A DNA stretch of 64,000 nucleotides, taken from positions 5,009,143-5,073,142 of the forward strand of contig NC_079491.1 in the NCBI RefSeq assembly GCF_020520425.1. The letters run 5' to 3'. The translations under genes were made by a program, and so were the position numbers. This DNA is from Spinacia oleracea. Taxonomy: Eukaryota > Streptophyta > Magnoliopsida > Caryophyllales > Amaranthaceae. The notes beneath the pieces are model-generated. The model was not told the DNA's origin. It ran no database searches and saw nothing but the letters and a program-made list of their open reading frames with translations. Positions 34,386 to 45,421 of the stretch are shown in pieces (the stretch's first letter is position 1; every line of letters starts with the position of its first letter).

Positions 34386-35189
34386 ATGGCTACTAGTGTA
34401 AACAAAATCACAACGAGATGCAGTGAAATCGATTCGATGTTGAGTGGGGGAATAACAATCGGTGAAGTGACTGAGGTGTGTGGCGAAAATGCATCAGGTA
34501 AGACTCAATTTTGCCTTCAAATTAGTCTCTCTTGTCAATTGCCGCCTTCAAGGGGTGGTATTTGTTCCTCGGCTATATATATCCATTCACTTGGTCCCTT
34601 TCCCATACGTCGTTTAAGTAGATTAGTTCCATATGTTTTAGGGGACCTTGAAACATTAAATGGAAATCCTTTGGATTACATAACTACAAAGCAAGTTGAC
34701 ACTCCTCATGAAATACCGGATGTGCTAGAATGGACTGTAAAACTTATTAAAATGTCTCAAAATTCATCAATGCCAATCCGCGTTGTTGTTATTGATTCAA
34801 TAGGTAGTATGTTCACTGGTCATTTTGAAAACAATGTTGTTGGCTCAACCGAAAGAAAGGATCTTATACAAGCTATTGGTTATGGGTTACGTACAATTGC
34901 CGCATCCAATCATGTTGCCGTTGTTGTGGCTAACAATGTGATTGACGTATTTCCATCTGATCACGATACAACGCAAAATTTCATTATATCGTCCGGGAGA
35001 AAGGTCCGTCCGGCTTTGGGCGCCTCATGGACACGCAATGTACGCACTCGTCTAATGTTGTCCAAAAGATTTAATTCGTTTACCCAACAAATTGACAGAT
35101 TTATAAACATTGCATTTTCACCATCATTAGAGGTAGATGCATGTATGTTCAACATCACTGAAGAGGGGATTGTCGGTGTTTGTAGTTAA
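34386..35189 (+). CDS. XRCC3-like RAD51 paralogue, intronless
   Basis: The product is 267 residues from one exon. It has the RecA/RAD51 core: Walker A GENASGKTQ (33-41), Walker B VVVID (133-137), an SSGRKVRPALGASW stretch (~202-215) and a C-terminus (FSPSLEVDACMFNITEEGI) that resembles plant XRCC3 more than other RAD51 paralogues. XRCC3 works with RAD51C in strand-exchange repair and meiosis. Host XRCC3 has introns and a short extra N-terminus; this copy starts at the ITTRCSEIDSMLSGGI motif. Absence of introns suggests a retrocopy or transposon capture, yet the frame, both Walker motifs and the C-terminus are preserved, implying selection or recent origin. It is convergent with, and only ~140 bases from, the next gene. 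Confidence 0.8.
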   Translation: MATSVNKITTRCSEIDSMLSGGITIGEVTEVCGENASGKTQFCLQISLSCQLPPSRGGICSSAIYIHSLGPFPIRRLSRLVPYVLGDLETLNGNPLDYITTKQVDTPHEIPDVLEWTVKLIKMSQNSSMPIRVVVIDSIGSMFTGHFENNVVGSTERKDLIQAIGYGLRTIAASNHVAVVVANNVIDVFPSDHDTTQNFIISSGRKVRPALGASWTRNVRTRLMLSKRFNSFTQQIDRFINIAFSPSLEVDACMFNITEEGIVGVCS

Positions 35190-35331
35190 AAGATACTAAG
35201 AAATTGTGCCAATAAGACCAATGAACATTAGAAAATGTTTAACATGTTTAAAAGACGCAGTTATGCTGCGAGTAATACGCTACTAAATTTTTTGTTAATG
35301 AAATCCTACCATACAACCAAATCAATAACCA

Positions 35332-38300
35332 TCATTGTCCGTCAGTCAATTTCCTTATTAGCTCGTCCACTTTGATTTCATTGTGTGGGTTTGTAACTAG
35401 CCGTCCGAGCATGTAATTCCGGACGTCCCTCACCTCCTCTACGTAGCCCTAGTCATAATTAATGAACACACGGTTAGTGTAGTGATTAATAAAAAAAAAT
35501 TAAAACAACTTATTTCCACATGTAAATTAAATAGTCTTACCTCCAACCACTCTGCCACGTTCTCAACGGATGACAAGAGGTAGATCATACACAGTACACC
35601 CCCGTCCTGGCGACATTTCTCTTTTGGTCCATTTGACCATAGATCAAAAGAGGCAGTATTTAAGGTCAATTCATCATTTTTTAATCCCAAGTGCGATTGA
35701 AAACCCAAAAACATACGTTCCTGTTACAATTGGGTTTTATCGAATTAATACGAGATTAAGGCGGAAGTATGTTTCCCGAAAATAGCAGTACGTACCAGTT
35801 TGTATACGAATTTATCCCTAGCATTTAAACCCATAACCTTTTGCCTTGGTGCAAAAATAGTCATTTTCAACATATTTGAGTTAAGATCCTCCTTATGCGC
35901 AACACGGTCCACTTTAACAACCACCCACCGTCCTCGGCGTTTAATCGGGACATAAAGCTGATTGCACAACATAGAGTTAATAGCCGTAAACCACCATTTC
36001 TGTGCGAAAATAAGACTACTTACCTTTTGTATTGCACCCAAATCAATCTGGTAGTAGTTGATGTCCTCAAGTAGTTGCTTTGATTTCATTAACAAAGCTT
36101 CTGTGTAGTTCTCACTTGATTCTTCAAGGTCTAACAATTCACCCTACGTTTTAAACATCCATAGCATTACTTCGTATATAAGGTTAATGGGTGTCTACTA
36201 CTATGTATTTGCATAATAAGCTTACCATGAGATCTGGCATAAGCACGTAAGACCTTATGCCAACTCCGGAGGTCGTATCAGCATTCAAACACGCGCACCA
36301 TGCAGACATCACCTAACCAATAAGACAATGTTAGTATGAGAAAACTAATCCAGAGACCTATTAACTAATTACAAAATGCAACCCCCATACATTATCATGT
36401 ACTTCGCCTTTGGACTTAAAGGACGTTTGAAGCATGATCCGATCAATCGTGATATCACCAGCTTTAAACACCATTTGGTTTGGAAACTTGTTCACGGTCA
36501 AAATCATAGTTGAAATCTTTAACGTTCTTGGTTCAATGACAGTTTTATGCTGTAAAGCATCTGGCATGGAAAGTCCATCATCGCTGCCAGTTGTGTAACC
36601 ATCAACAACTCCAACACTGTCAATGTCATCACCCGTGTTGTTTTGAGGTTCCTCAACACCATCATCCTCATTCAGGTTTCTGTTTTCAGGCCCCGTAGCG
36701 TATTCCTCGTCCTGATGAGGACCATCAAGGTCATCAATGTTTTTATTGGCAGCTCTATAACTTCGTCCACGCCTTGTATCATAAGCATTTTGTTGTACGG
36801 AGCCTTCAAGTGTGGCCTGTGTAGTTTAGTGATAATTATCACGGTGAAGTAGGTTGTAACAAAAACCAGTTACAACAAACAATAATATAATAAAGACTCG
36901 TACCTTCCTCTTCCTCTTGCCCCGGCATCTATAATCCACGTTCCTTGATCGACTATCCGCTTTGGTTGACGCTTTAGAGGGTAACATTGGTGTACCAGTC
37001 CTCTTACTAAGAAGTGTTCGTTCAGCAAGGGCATCCCATGGGGTCCGCTCTAACGGCTTGCCAATGGGGTATGGTTTCCCATACTCAACATTCAGTACAA
37101 CCTAAATAGGCGTATAAATGATCACTACTGAATAACATATATTGTTCAATACAACAAAAAAGTTAGATATTGGTTTTTACCTCTGCATGGCCATATTCGC
37201 CATCCGGTCCCAAATCTTGTGCAATAGCGTTTGTGACATCATCTTGTAGCCATGCCCCTAATCTAGGTGTATCAGTTTTCCAAGCCAACGGAGTAACACC
37301 ATACTTTAACCTGTCCAGGTAAGCAATCTGCCAAAAGATGGAGTAGTTATCATTCGCGGGGAGGAATAACTAATTACAAAAAAAAAAAAAAACACGGACG
37401 ATGCGCACAACGTCTATCCTCACTAACCATTAAAATAATCGAAGATGGTCTTCCCTTCTCCTTCTCATGACCTGCAATCCAGTCGTAAAGAAACCCACAC
37501 CAATTCCAGTCTCGGGGTGTTGTAAAGTATGTTGATTTCAGTAGTGCCAATAATTTGATGGATATGAAGTTGTATTTGGTCATGCAAAACAAGCAACCAA
37601 ATGACAGTAGTATGAAATCGCGAAGAAAAACCATCTCATCCTGAACCTCCCATAAACACTTGTTATACAACCAGACATAGTCTATTCCTCCATCCTTTTC
37701 CCTGACGTACTCCTTAAACAATTTTCCAAGTTCCTTATCGGTCTTATTTAAAAAGGGGATTCTATAAACCCCTACAGGAATTCCAGTGATCCAAGAAACC
37801 ATTCTCTCATCAATCACTATCTCATAATCATCGCGTATGCGAAGCACTCGTCTTTTCCAATCCCACCTACTCTCTAACCAGGTAATGAAATATCTATCTA
37901 CCTTACTTATTTTTAGGTTCAAAATAGACCCAAAACCAGCAGCTATGACCCAATCCTTCCTTATAGGACACAACTCGGTTAGGATGTCACAAACAAGGCC
38001 AGGGTACGTCCGTAGGGCAGTGTGCTGAAATATTTCAAAAATTACAACACAATGTCAATCAAAATAGTTTAAATGAGTTAGGATAATGTCAATCAAAAAA
38101 TTACACAAAGTACAGATAATGTTGTACGACCAATACCTTAGTTCGTGGCCCCTGTTCCTTTGGTGGTCTACCTGGTCCGCCCTTTACCCATTTACCACCC
38201 GTTTTTTTTTTTTGAACTGTTGCTGTTTTAACCGTTCGTGGACGACCATGCTTGTTTTGAACCTTACCCTCTTCAACCGGCAGATCATTGTTTACTCCAG

Positions 38301-39773
38301 AAGCAGCATTACCCTCATTGGGTAATATTGGATCGCTTTCAATTGTATTATTAGTTTGTTGACCCTCGATATCCTACAACAAAAAGTTTGGTTAAAGATA
38401 ATCATCTTTGTACCCACAAACAATGGCAACGAATATATGAAAAGTTGCCTACCCCTCTGTTCGTGCCCGTGGGAGCCTCATAAGGTATGTCACATTGGTT
38501 GTCAGGATTGGAATAGTTAATGTCGTTCCATATGTTGTCCTACAAAACATAAAATGTGTTGTCAAGCGGTGTTGTGATTATTTCTTAATAAGTGATTTAA
38601 ATATTTCGTATGGATAAATCAAACCAAATCAATATAGGGATGCAGTCATTACCTGTGAGAAATCTTCGAAAGTTAAATTATCATCAAAATTGAAATTTAA
38701 TGGTTGACTATTGTTCACCGCAAATGCGGGGTTTTCAAATTCACCGCGAACATCAGTGACACTATTAATTGTGTTTGACTCCTATAACAGAAAAAACAAG
38801 AGATTTTTTTTTGGTAAAGAAGGTATAACTATACAACGAAAAACAAAAGTTAACCAATAAATAATTTTTAGTCACCAGTTCAACACAATCTTACCCCCAA
38901 CAAGGGCTGCATACAAATTGGTTCATTGCTAGTGAAATCATCACCGGACTTGTTAATTCCACTACTTTTCTGGGTGTTCTTATCAATGAAATTAGAATCC
39001 TACAAATTAAAATCAATCCACATAGTGAATAAAAAAATTCAAAAAAGATAAACATGTAATTCATACTCAAGGCTCACTGGTTTTACAAACAATACCTCAG
39101 TTTCATTGCCCACGAACTGTCCAATTGGATCGACAGTTTCTTGTTCGAGCTAACAAAGGTTTTTATAGGAACACTAATTAGAGAAGCGCTACTAACAATA
39201 ATTAGTTACGATAAATCTAAAATTACAAGTTAAGTGATACTGTACCTCTGAGAGTTGAGAAGGTTGGGTGGATTGGGACTTGTGCGGCTGGCCGGAGTTA
39301 GAGTCATCGTCGTCGGAGTCATCCCTGTAGCACGCCGCTAGTTTAAGAATGCAATCGTAGTGCGTATGCGCCGGATCTGCCTCCCTGGGGGTTTTATTAC
39401 ACACAATTCAAACATTAACAACGGAGCAACACAAACAAATCAATAAATTCCGGGTTTTTAATGTGGAATAGCTACATGCAACACTCAAACATAGCTTCTC
39501 GGATTCACTTTTTGGCGAATTTAATACTTCGGTTACACAATTATGTAATGGTTGAAACAAATTAAGAACTTACATTTCAATTGGCTCAAAGAAACTCTTG
39601 ACGAATTTTCCTATGTTTCCGGCGAACGAATATCGGATGTTCACCTTGTTGGGGTGGGTTTTGGAGTGTGAACAGAGATGAGAAGATTGAGTGCTTCTTT
39701 TTTTTTTTGGCAGATTTTCAAAACGGAGACACTTTTTGCAATGAATGGCACGCGTTTGATTCTTCCTATACAC
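35332..39773 (-). CDS. AT-hook / mobile-domain / Ulp1-like pseudoprotease fusion
   Basis: Fifteen exons splice in frame with GT-AG borders: 39773-39574, 39384-39246, 39149-39096, 38999-38895, 38781-38653, 38539-38453, 38373-38137, 38024-37428, 37327-37181, 37101-36904, 36816-36373, 36312-36226, 36143-35796, 35720-35541, 35448-35332 (1022 residues). There are acidic low-complexity regions (~80-280), two AT-hook-like GRP cores (~281 and ~306), a plant mobile domain (318-565) paralogous to the one at 43570-44461, a basic RGKRKRK signal (~625), and a Ulp1/C48-like fold (~809-1000). In that fold the HW motif reads GRW (880-881) and the catalytic DCG reads DGG (963-965), so it should not cleave SUMO. 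The start is uncertain: exon 1 may be partly UTR, since a Met codon is also formed across the first splice junction. Confidence 0.75.
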
Positions 39774-40050
39774 AAAAGAAAAGCAAAATGTAGTTTTGTT
39801 GACATTAATTACACTATTATCTTTCCCTTTTTTTATTTAACTTTAATTCAAATTTATTTAATTTTTTTCGGTCTTAATGTTTTTATTGTATTATAAATAC
39901 ACATAGCTAAGGACACCGTTAACTTTAAATTGTATGTATACGTTTAATTTCACTTGCCAAGACATATTTTAGGTGAGTATTAGGCCCGATTATAAATTAT
40001 GTGTAAATTTCTAACTAAAAGTCCATTATCGTTCACTAAGGGTTAAATAG
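39774..40050 (-). promoter_or_regulatory. Probable promoter of the Ulp1-like gene
   Basis: This AT-rich DNA upstream of the minus-strand gene ends at the tandem array. No clear TATA box can be assigned. Confidence 0.3.
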
Positions 40051-41253
40051 GTAAAACAATAAACACTTCACTCACTTAAATCGAATCACTAGACGGTTTG
40101 TTTCAATACGGGGTGATTAGGTTTAGTTGGCCATTTGGTCCGATCAAAGTAGAACCAATTGTATCGACGGATTAGGAACAAACAAGAGTTACAAGTGTTA
40201 ATCTGGTCTTGAATACTCGAATCAAATCTCATTAAATGGTGTCGTTCCACACAGGGTGATTAGGTTTAGGTGAACATTCGTTCCGATCAAAGGTCAACCA
40301 ATTGAACAAAACAATAAACACTTCACTCACTTAAATCGAATCACTAGACGGTTTGTTTCAATACGGGGTGATTAGGTTTAGTTGGCCATTTGGTCCGATC
40401 AAAGTAGAACCAATTGTATCGACGGATTAGGAACAAACAAGAGTTACAAGTGTTAATCTGGTCTTGAATACTCGAATCAAATCTCATTAAATGGTGTCGT
40501 TCCACACAAGGTGATTAGGTTTAGGTGAACATTCGTTCCGATCAAAGGTCAACCAATTGAACAAAACAATAAACACTTCACTCACTTAAATCGAATCACT
40601 AGACGGTTTGTTTCAATACGGGGTGATTAGGTTTAGTTGGCCATTTGGTCCGATCAAAGTAGAACCAATTGTATCGACGGATTAGGAACAAACAAGAGTT
40701 ACAAGTGTTAATCTGGTCTTGAATACTCGAATCAAATCTCATTAAATGGTGTCGTTCCACACAAGGTGATTAGGTTTAGGTGAACATTCGTTCCGATCAA
40801 AGGTCAACCAATTGAACAAAACAATAAACACTTCACTCACTTAAATCGAATCACTAGACGGTTTGTTTCAATACGGGGTGATTAGGTTTAGTTGGCCATT
40901 TGGTCCGATCAAAGTAGAACCAATTGTATCGACGGATTAGGAACAAACAAGAGTTACAAGTGTTAATCTGGTCTTGAATACTCGAATCAAATCTCATTAA
41001 ATGGTGTCGTTCCACACAGGGTGATTAGGTTTAGGTGAACATTCGTTCCGATCAAAGGTCAACCAATTGAACAAAACAATAAACACTTCACTCACTTAAA
41101 TCGAATCACTAGACGGTTTGTTTCAATACGGGGTGATTAGGTTTAGTTGGCCATTTGGTCCGATCAAAGTAGAACCAATTGTATCGACGGATTAGGAACA
41201 AACAAGAGTTACAAGTGTTAATCTGGTCTTGAATACTCGAATCAAATCTCATT
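40051..41253. repeat. 255-bp tandem array, about 4.7 copies
   Basis: The anchor AAACACTTCACTC starts at 40061, 40316, 40571, 40826 and 41081, an exact 255-base period. The copies are almost identical, differing for example at CACAGGGTGA against CACAAGGTGA. Each unit contains two diverged half-repeats beginning GTGATTAGGTTTAG and continuing CCGATCAAAG, 144 bases apart. The array sits exactly between two divergently transcribed gene blocks and ends inside a unit at 41253. Near-identity means recent amplification or active homogenisation. Confidence 0.95.
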
Positions 41254-41541
41254 CTGATCTTGGTTACCAAGGTTGTCTAGGTTAATTTGACTCTTGAACC
41301 CAATCAAATCATGTTAAAGTGACGAAGACTTTAGACATTCATTTCACTTTAGTTAAATACAAAATAAAGATCTGATGTTATACAAATTAAATCTTTAACC
41401 CATTATAGTCATACATAATATTATACAACTTAAATCTTTAACCCATTAAACTTCACTTCTGCAAAGTATCGAAGCTAGTGCTATATAGCACATTTTACAA
41501 TGCAACCACTTTTCAGCTTTTGGGACTACCAATGCAAATGT

Positions 41542-41717
41542 CTGGCGGGAAAACTACGCTATTCAATATATAACGAAACTACTTTACATACAACCATGTT
41601 TGTCTACGATTATCTACGTAATTAACAACAAAACTATTAATTTGGTCTGAAAAATTCATAACGACGTGATAAACAACACACTAAATTACGCCTAATTAGT
41701 TCTACTTTTCCCGCCAG
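41542..41717. promoter_or_regulatory. Inverted pair of E2F-type sites
   Basis: CTGGCGGGAAAA (41542-41553) and its exact inverse TTTTCCCGCCAG (41706-41717) lie 152 bases apart, 148-323 bases before the start codon of the 155-aa gene. Each contains TTTCCCGC, the canonical plant E2F site that drives S-phase genes. A TATA-like ATATATATACATA follows at ~41760. Regulation by E2F is inferred from sequence only. Confidence 0.55.
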
Positions 41718-41864
41718 AAAACACATGTGCTCCAAATCCATATATGGTGCATTGGTGCATATATATACATAAGACATACAAAATGAAATAGCAATTCAAC
41801 AACTACAAACAAACCACGAATACAATTTGTTGAACATTTAAGTACATCAAGAACTATTGTGGGA

Positions 41865-42429
41865 ATGGCACCGGTGAATCGAAGAGGTAAGCTAACTCAT
41901 GGCGTCACAAGTTCGTCAAGAATGAAGGAAATATCAAAAATTCGAGTATGTGGAAAAGGTAAGCTAACTCCTACTAAAACGGCGTTTTAATATTATTAGC
42001 GAGTTACACTTAAAATAGCCTAATATAACATGGATTTCGGACATGTTTGTTGTAGATGTACCATCTACACCCCGTTGGTGTAAGTACTTGGCGGTGGAAC
42101 TTCAACAGGAGCAATTCAAAATTGATTGGAGGAGATTTATGCGGTTCATTATCAAGCGTTTAGGACCTTCTGAAACTTCCAAGATAGTAAGCGATCTACG
42201 ATGCGCTCCTAATGTAAGTGAAGTATTTATGGAAGAACGTGACTATTACTTAGTTGAGAATTGGTCTTTTGAAAAAATTAAACCAAACCAGAAGGGAGAT
42301 CGACTAATTGCGGTAGCAAAAGCGGATGATCGACTACTAAAGCGAGAACCTTTAGAAGAGGACGAATTTTTGCTCAAGGAAGGGAAACAGAAAAAGATAG
42401 TGTTCGTTGATTTAACACAAGAAGACTAG
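41865..42429 (+). CDS. Unrecognised 155-aa protein
   Basis: Two exons (41865-41958 and 42056-42429) join within a GAT codon with clean GT-AG borders. The protein is basic and soluble. The core runs CKYLAVELQQEQFKIDWRRFM, IIKRLGPSETSKIVSDLR and VEEN-like acidic ends, with no signal peptide, membrane segment or zinc ligand pattern. It ends EEDEFLLKEGKQKK then IVFVDLTQED; the last part (VDLT next to acidic residues) resembles a SUMO-interacting motif. I do not recognise the family. The promoter has paired E2F-type sites. Its place between the Ulp1-like and PB1-like genes suggests it belongs to the same unit. Confidence 0.65.
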
Positions 42430-42749
42430 GGAATTTTGTTGTAGAAGTGGTTACATGCAACGTTTATCGTATGCACTTTCTTAAATATTACGTTGTACGG
42501 CTTGAAAAAGTTTTTATATTAAAATCAATGACGTCTTTGTTTTATTCGTATTGAAATATAATTTTTTTTTATATTCGTCGTATTGCTTTTGCTTTTGCTT
42601 TTGCATATACTATTTCGACATTTACGGGAATTGTGGGGAATACTTTGTAAATATCACCAGCAACCACACTTAGTTTACCGGAAACCAAAATCTCCTTTCT
42701 TCAAATTAATCTACACAACCAGATCTGAGTTCAATTTTTTTGGCAGATA

Positions 42750-44461
42750 ATGAATAATCAAAGAGGACTGTCGCTATTAAGGTATGTTAATCGATTACCT
42801 TTATCTGGGTTTGTTTTTGTTTTTTAATTTGTTGAATAATTTGTAATTGAATCGTTTTATCGCAGAGAACCAATAACACAGACCGCCAAAATATGGCTTG
42901 TAGTTTGGCGTGAGGGGAAAATTGTTTTCCATCCACGCCGCCAATATAAAAAAGGGTCGTCAAAATTGTATATGATAGCAACGACCATATTAAACTTCAA
43001 CTATCTGCATAATATAATTAGATCTATGGGATACTATGACTACAAGATCTGGTATGTCGCCGACATTAAAAAATTTCACAGCGAAGGGAGGTTACTTTCA
43101 AATTCAGAAGACTTTCAGGCAATGGTGGATTTGGGTCTGAAGAAAAGATTGGTTAACATCATTATCCAACACACTAACTATGCGGCAACTCATCCAACTG
43201 GGAAAAAAAAGAAAAATGTTACAAATCTAAGTCCAATTAAAAAGGTATGTTTATGCCGATTAAGGTATTTAGATTTTTAAAGTTTGTCTTATTATAGTAA
43301 CTTAAATTCATTTTTGTTGTATAGCCGAATATCAATGCACAACAGCATACGGAGGCTAATGAAGGGGAACATAACGACTATGGTCAATGTTCGACAACGG
43401 TTAGTGACATTTTATGAGTTACATATGTAATATTATTTAAATATGATCGAAGTTTTTAGAAATAGGGATTGTATAATTAGAAATGTATGGATTTTTTTTT
43501 AATTAAAATGTTTATAGTTTTAAATAAATCACTAAATTCATGTACTGTATTGTTTTTTTTTTTGGTCAGATTCCTGGAATGGGTTGTGGTATAAGTCAAT
43601 TTGCACAAATGCTTGCAAAATTAACAGAACCACAAAAAAAATGGGTGGTGGAAATGGGTTTCGAGGAACTATTGTATATAAGGGTCAATCATATTGACGC
43701 AACATTTGGTTATTGGATCATGTCTAGGTTTGACCCGGACAACTTAGAGCTGAAGATACGGGACAATTACTACGTTAAAATAGACGAGGAAACAATTAGT
43801 TGGGTTTTAGGTTTAAATTCGGGGAAGCACCTTTTGCTACCAAATAATTCTTCAAAACTTGTAGATATTCACACAAAGAGGCAGTATAAACAAAACACAT
43901 CTTATGGTGCGGTTACAGAATCTGAGGTTTATTCAAAAATAATCGACTGTCATATAGACAAGATTAGTTTCAAAAAACATTTCTTACTATATGCTTTAGG
44001 AACTCTCCTTTGTCCTACACAAAAATGTGGTTGGATAAGCCCGATACATATCACCGTCTTAGACAAAGCTTCAGAGGCAACAAAGTATAATTGGGCAGCA
44101 TATGTGTTGGATTGGCTTGTCAAATACGGGGAAAAATTCAAAAATTCAATTCAGGGCTATGGTGGATGCACACTTCTACTGCTTGTAAGTTATAACAACA
44201 TTAATAACAAACACTCGTTTGTTTATGAAAACCATAGGTATACATGTACCTAACAACAATTATTTCCCTTAAAAATAACAGATCATATATATCGATAGGC
44301 TAGCATCGTCCAGAGCTGATCTGAACATGGCACCCGACGCCTGCCGCGTACGAGTATGGGACCAACAGGACATTGACAGGACATTAAAAGCAGATCAAGG
44401 ACCAAATGGTGATTACGGATTTGGACCCGTCATTGAAGAATTTGTGTATGGGAATATTTAA
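42750..44461 (+). CDS. PB1-like plus plant mobile-domain protein
   Basis: Five exons (42750-42781, 42866-43244, 43325-43399, 43570-44184, 44282-44461) give 426 residues without a break. Residues ~15-115 (KIWLVVWREGKIVFHPRRQY, then GYYDYKIWYV) match the PB1-like N-terminal domain found in plant Mutator transposases. A Lys-rich linker follows. Residues ~163-426 form the domain that usually precedes Ulp1 in plant transposon proteins (MGFEELLYIRVNHID, LKIRDNYYVKIDEETISWVLGL, FLLYALGTLLCPT, TKYNWAAYVLDWL). It is paralogous to residues 318-565 of the minus-strand gene, and an intron falls at the same place, before IIYIDRL here and IAYLDRL there. Function is unknown; DNA or protein binding is likely. 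Confidence 0.75.
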
Positions 44462-44680
44462 TAATTGTCGTCGACTTTGTTTGCAAACAATTTTCAAGTA
44501 TGTGTCCAAATAACTTTCCTATAGTTTTATTAATTTGTTGTATTCATTTTAGTTATCCTATCTCCCACGATTAGATTTTTTAATTTTTTATTATTTAACT
44601 AGGTTAGGTTTTCGTTGTATTGTTATTAGATTATTATTTTTTTATTCAAGTTAAATTGCAACGGTAACAATCTGGACTTC

Positions 44681-44687
44681 TATATAA
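44681..44687 (+). promoter_or_regulatory. TATA box of the GRF gene
   Basis: TATATAA lies 83 bases before the start codon, in otherwise gene-free DNA. Confidence 0.5.
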
Positions 44688-44769
44688 TGACCGTTTCTGT
44701 GGGATATCTACTTACATTACGTGCCCAAAAAAAAAAAAAAACAAAAATTAACATTTAGTAAGAATATAT

Positions 44770-45312
44770 ATGGCTATTGAGCAAGGAACACCCAATTCGG
44801 CAAATTCTTCGCGAGGCAGTTCTTGTAAGGCACAGCAAGTTCAATGTTACCATGGTTACAAGGCCAAGCTACAAACATGCAAACACACAAAAAACAAGGG
44901 CCAACAATTTTACTCTTGCCCGGTATGGAAGGTAATATAATCGATTCATTAGGTAGATTTAAATCACTTTTTCCCAACATTTTGGTTTTCAGAATGATGA
45001 TCGGTTTTTTTACAGGATGATACTTGTGGTTTTTTCTTTTGGGAAAGTGAGGTAAACGGTAACATTCTAGATGAGCTACAAGATGAGAATTGTAATCTCA
45101 AGCAAGAAACTGTGCGCTTGAAATTCCAAGTTGAAAAGATATTTCTAGAAAATAAAATGCTGTTGGAAAAAGTTGCATATTTGGAGGCAAGGAATGAGGA
45201 TATCATGCTACGCTTTTATGAATCAAAATCAAATGAAAAACTAAGTTTTAGAATGTGCGTTATTTTGACATTCTTTGTATTATTTTTTTCTCTAAATACT
45301 TGGAGAGTGTAA
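44770..45312 (+). CDS. GRF zinc-finger / coiled-coil / tail-anchored protein
   Basis: Two exons (44770-44931 and 45016-45312) give 152 residues. The GRF-type zinc finger has Cys26, His28, Cys50 and Cys58, with the family core GQQFYSCP and CGFFFWESE. GRF fingers bind single-stranded nucleic acid in topoisomerase 3, APE2 and others; in plants many small GRF proteins accompany transposons. A Leu/Glu/Lys coiled coil spans ~73-128, and a hydrophobic segment (CVILTFFVLFFSL, ~135-148) ends the protein as a tail anchor. The intron splits the finger after CPVWK. A decayed intronless relative sits in the Mutator element at 11.3-12.8 kb. Confidence 0.8.
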
Positions 45313-45421
45313 CAGTAGATAATAAAGTAGGGGTTTCTTTGGACGCAATATATTTCTTTATTATTTTTTTGGTTACAGGTTTTTATTCTAGTTTTATTGT
45401 TAATTACCGAATAATGGAATG

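Noticed and set aside
35980-36035. Apparent splice sites GTAAGT...GCACAG inside exon 13 of the Ulp1-like gene
   Set aside because: The implied intron would be about 24 bases, too short to splice, and the read-through frame is open and fits the neighbouring protein sequence.
40051-41253. CRISPR-like or centromeric satellite array
   Set aside because: Units are contiguous 255-bp tandem repeats without spacers, in a plant genome, and only ~5 copies between genes.
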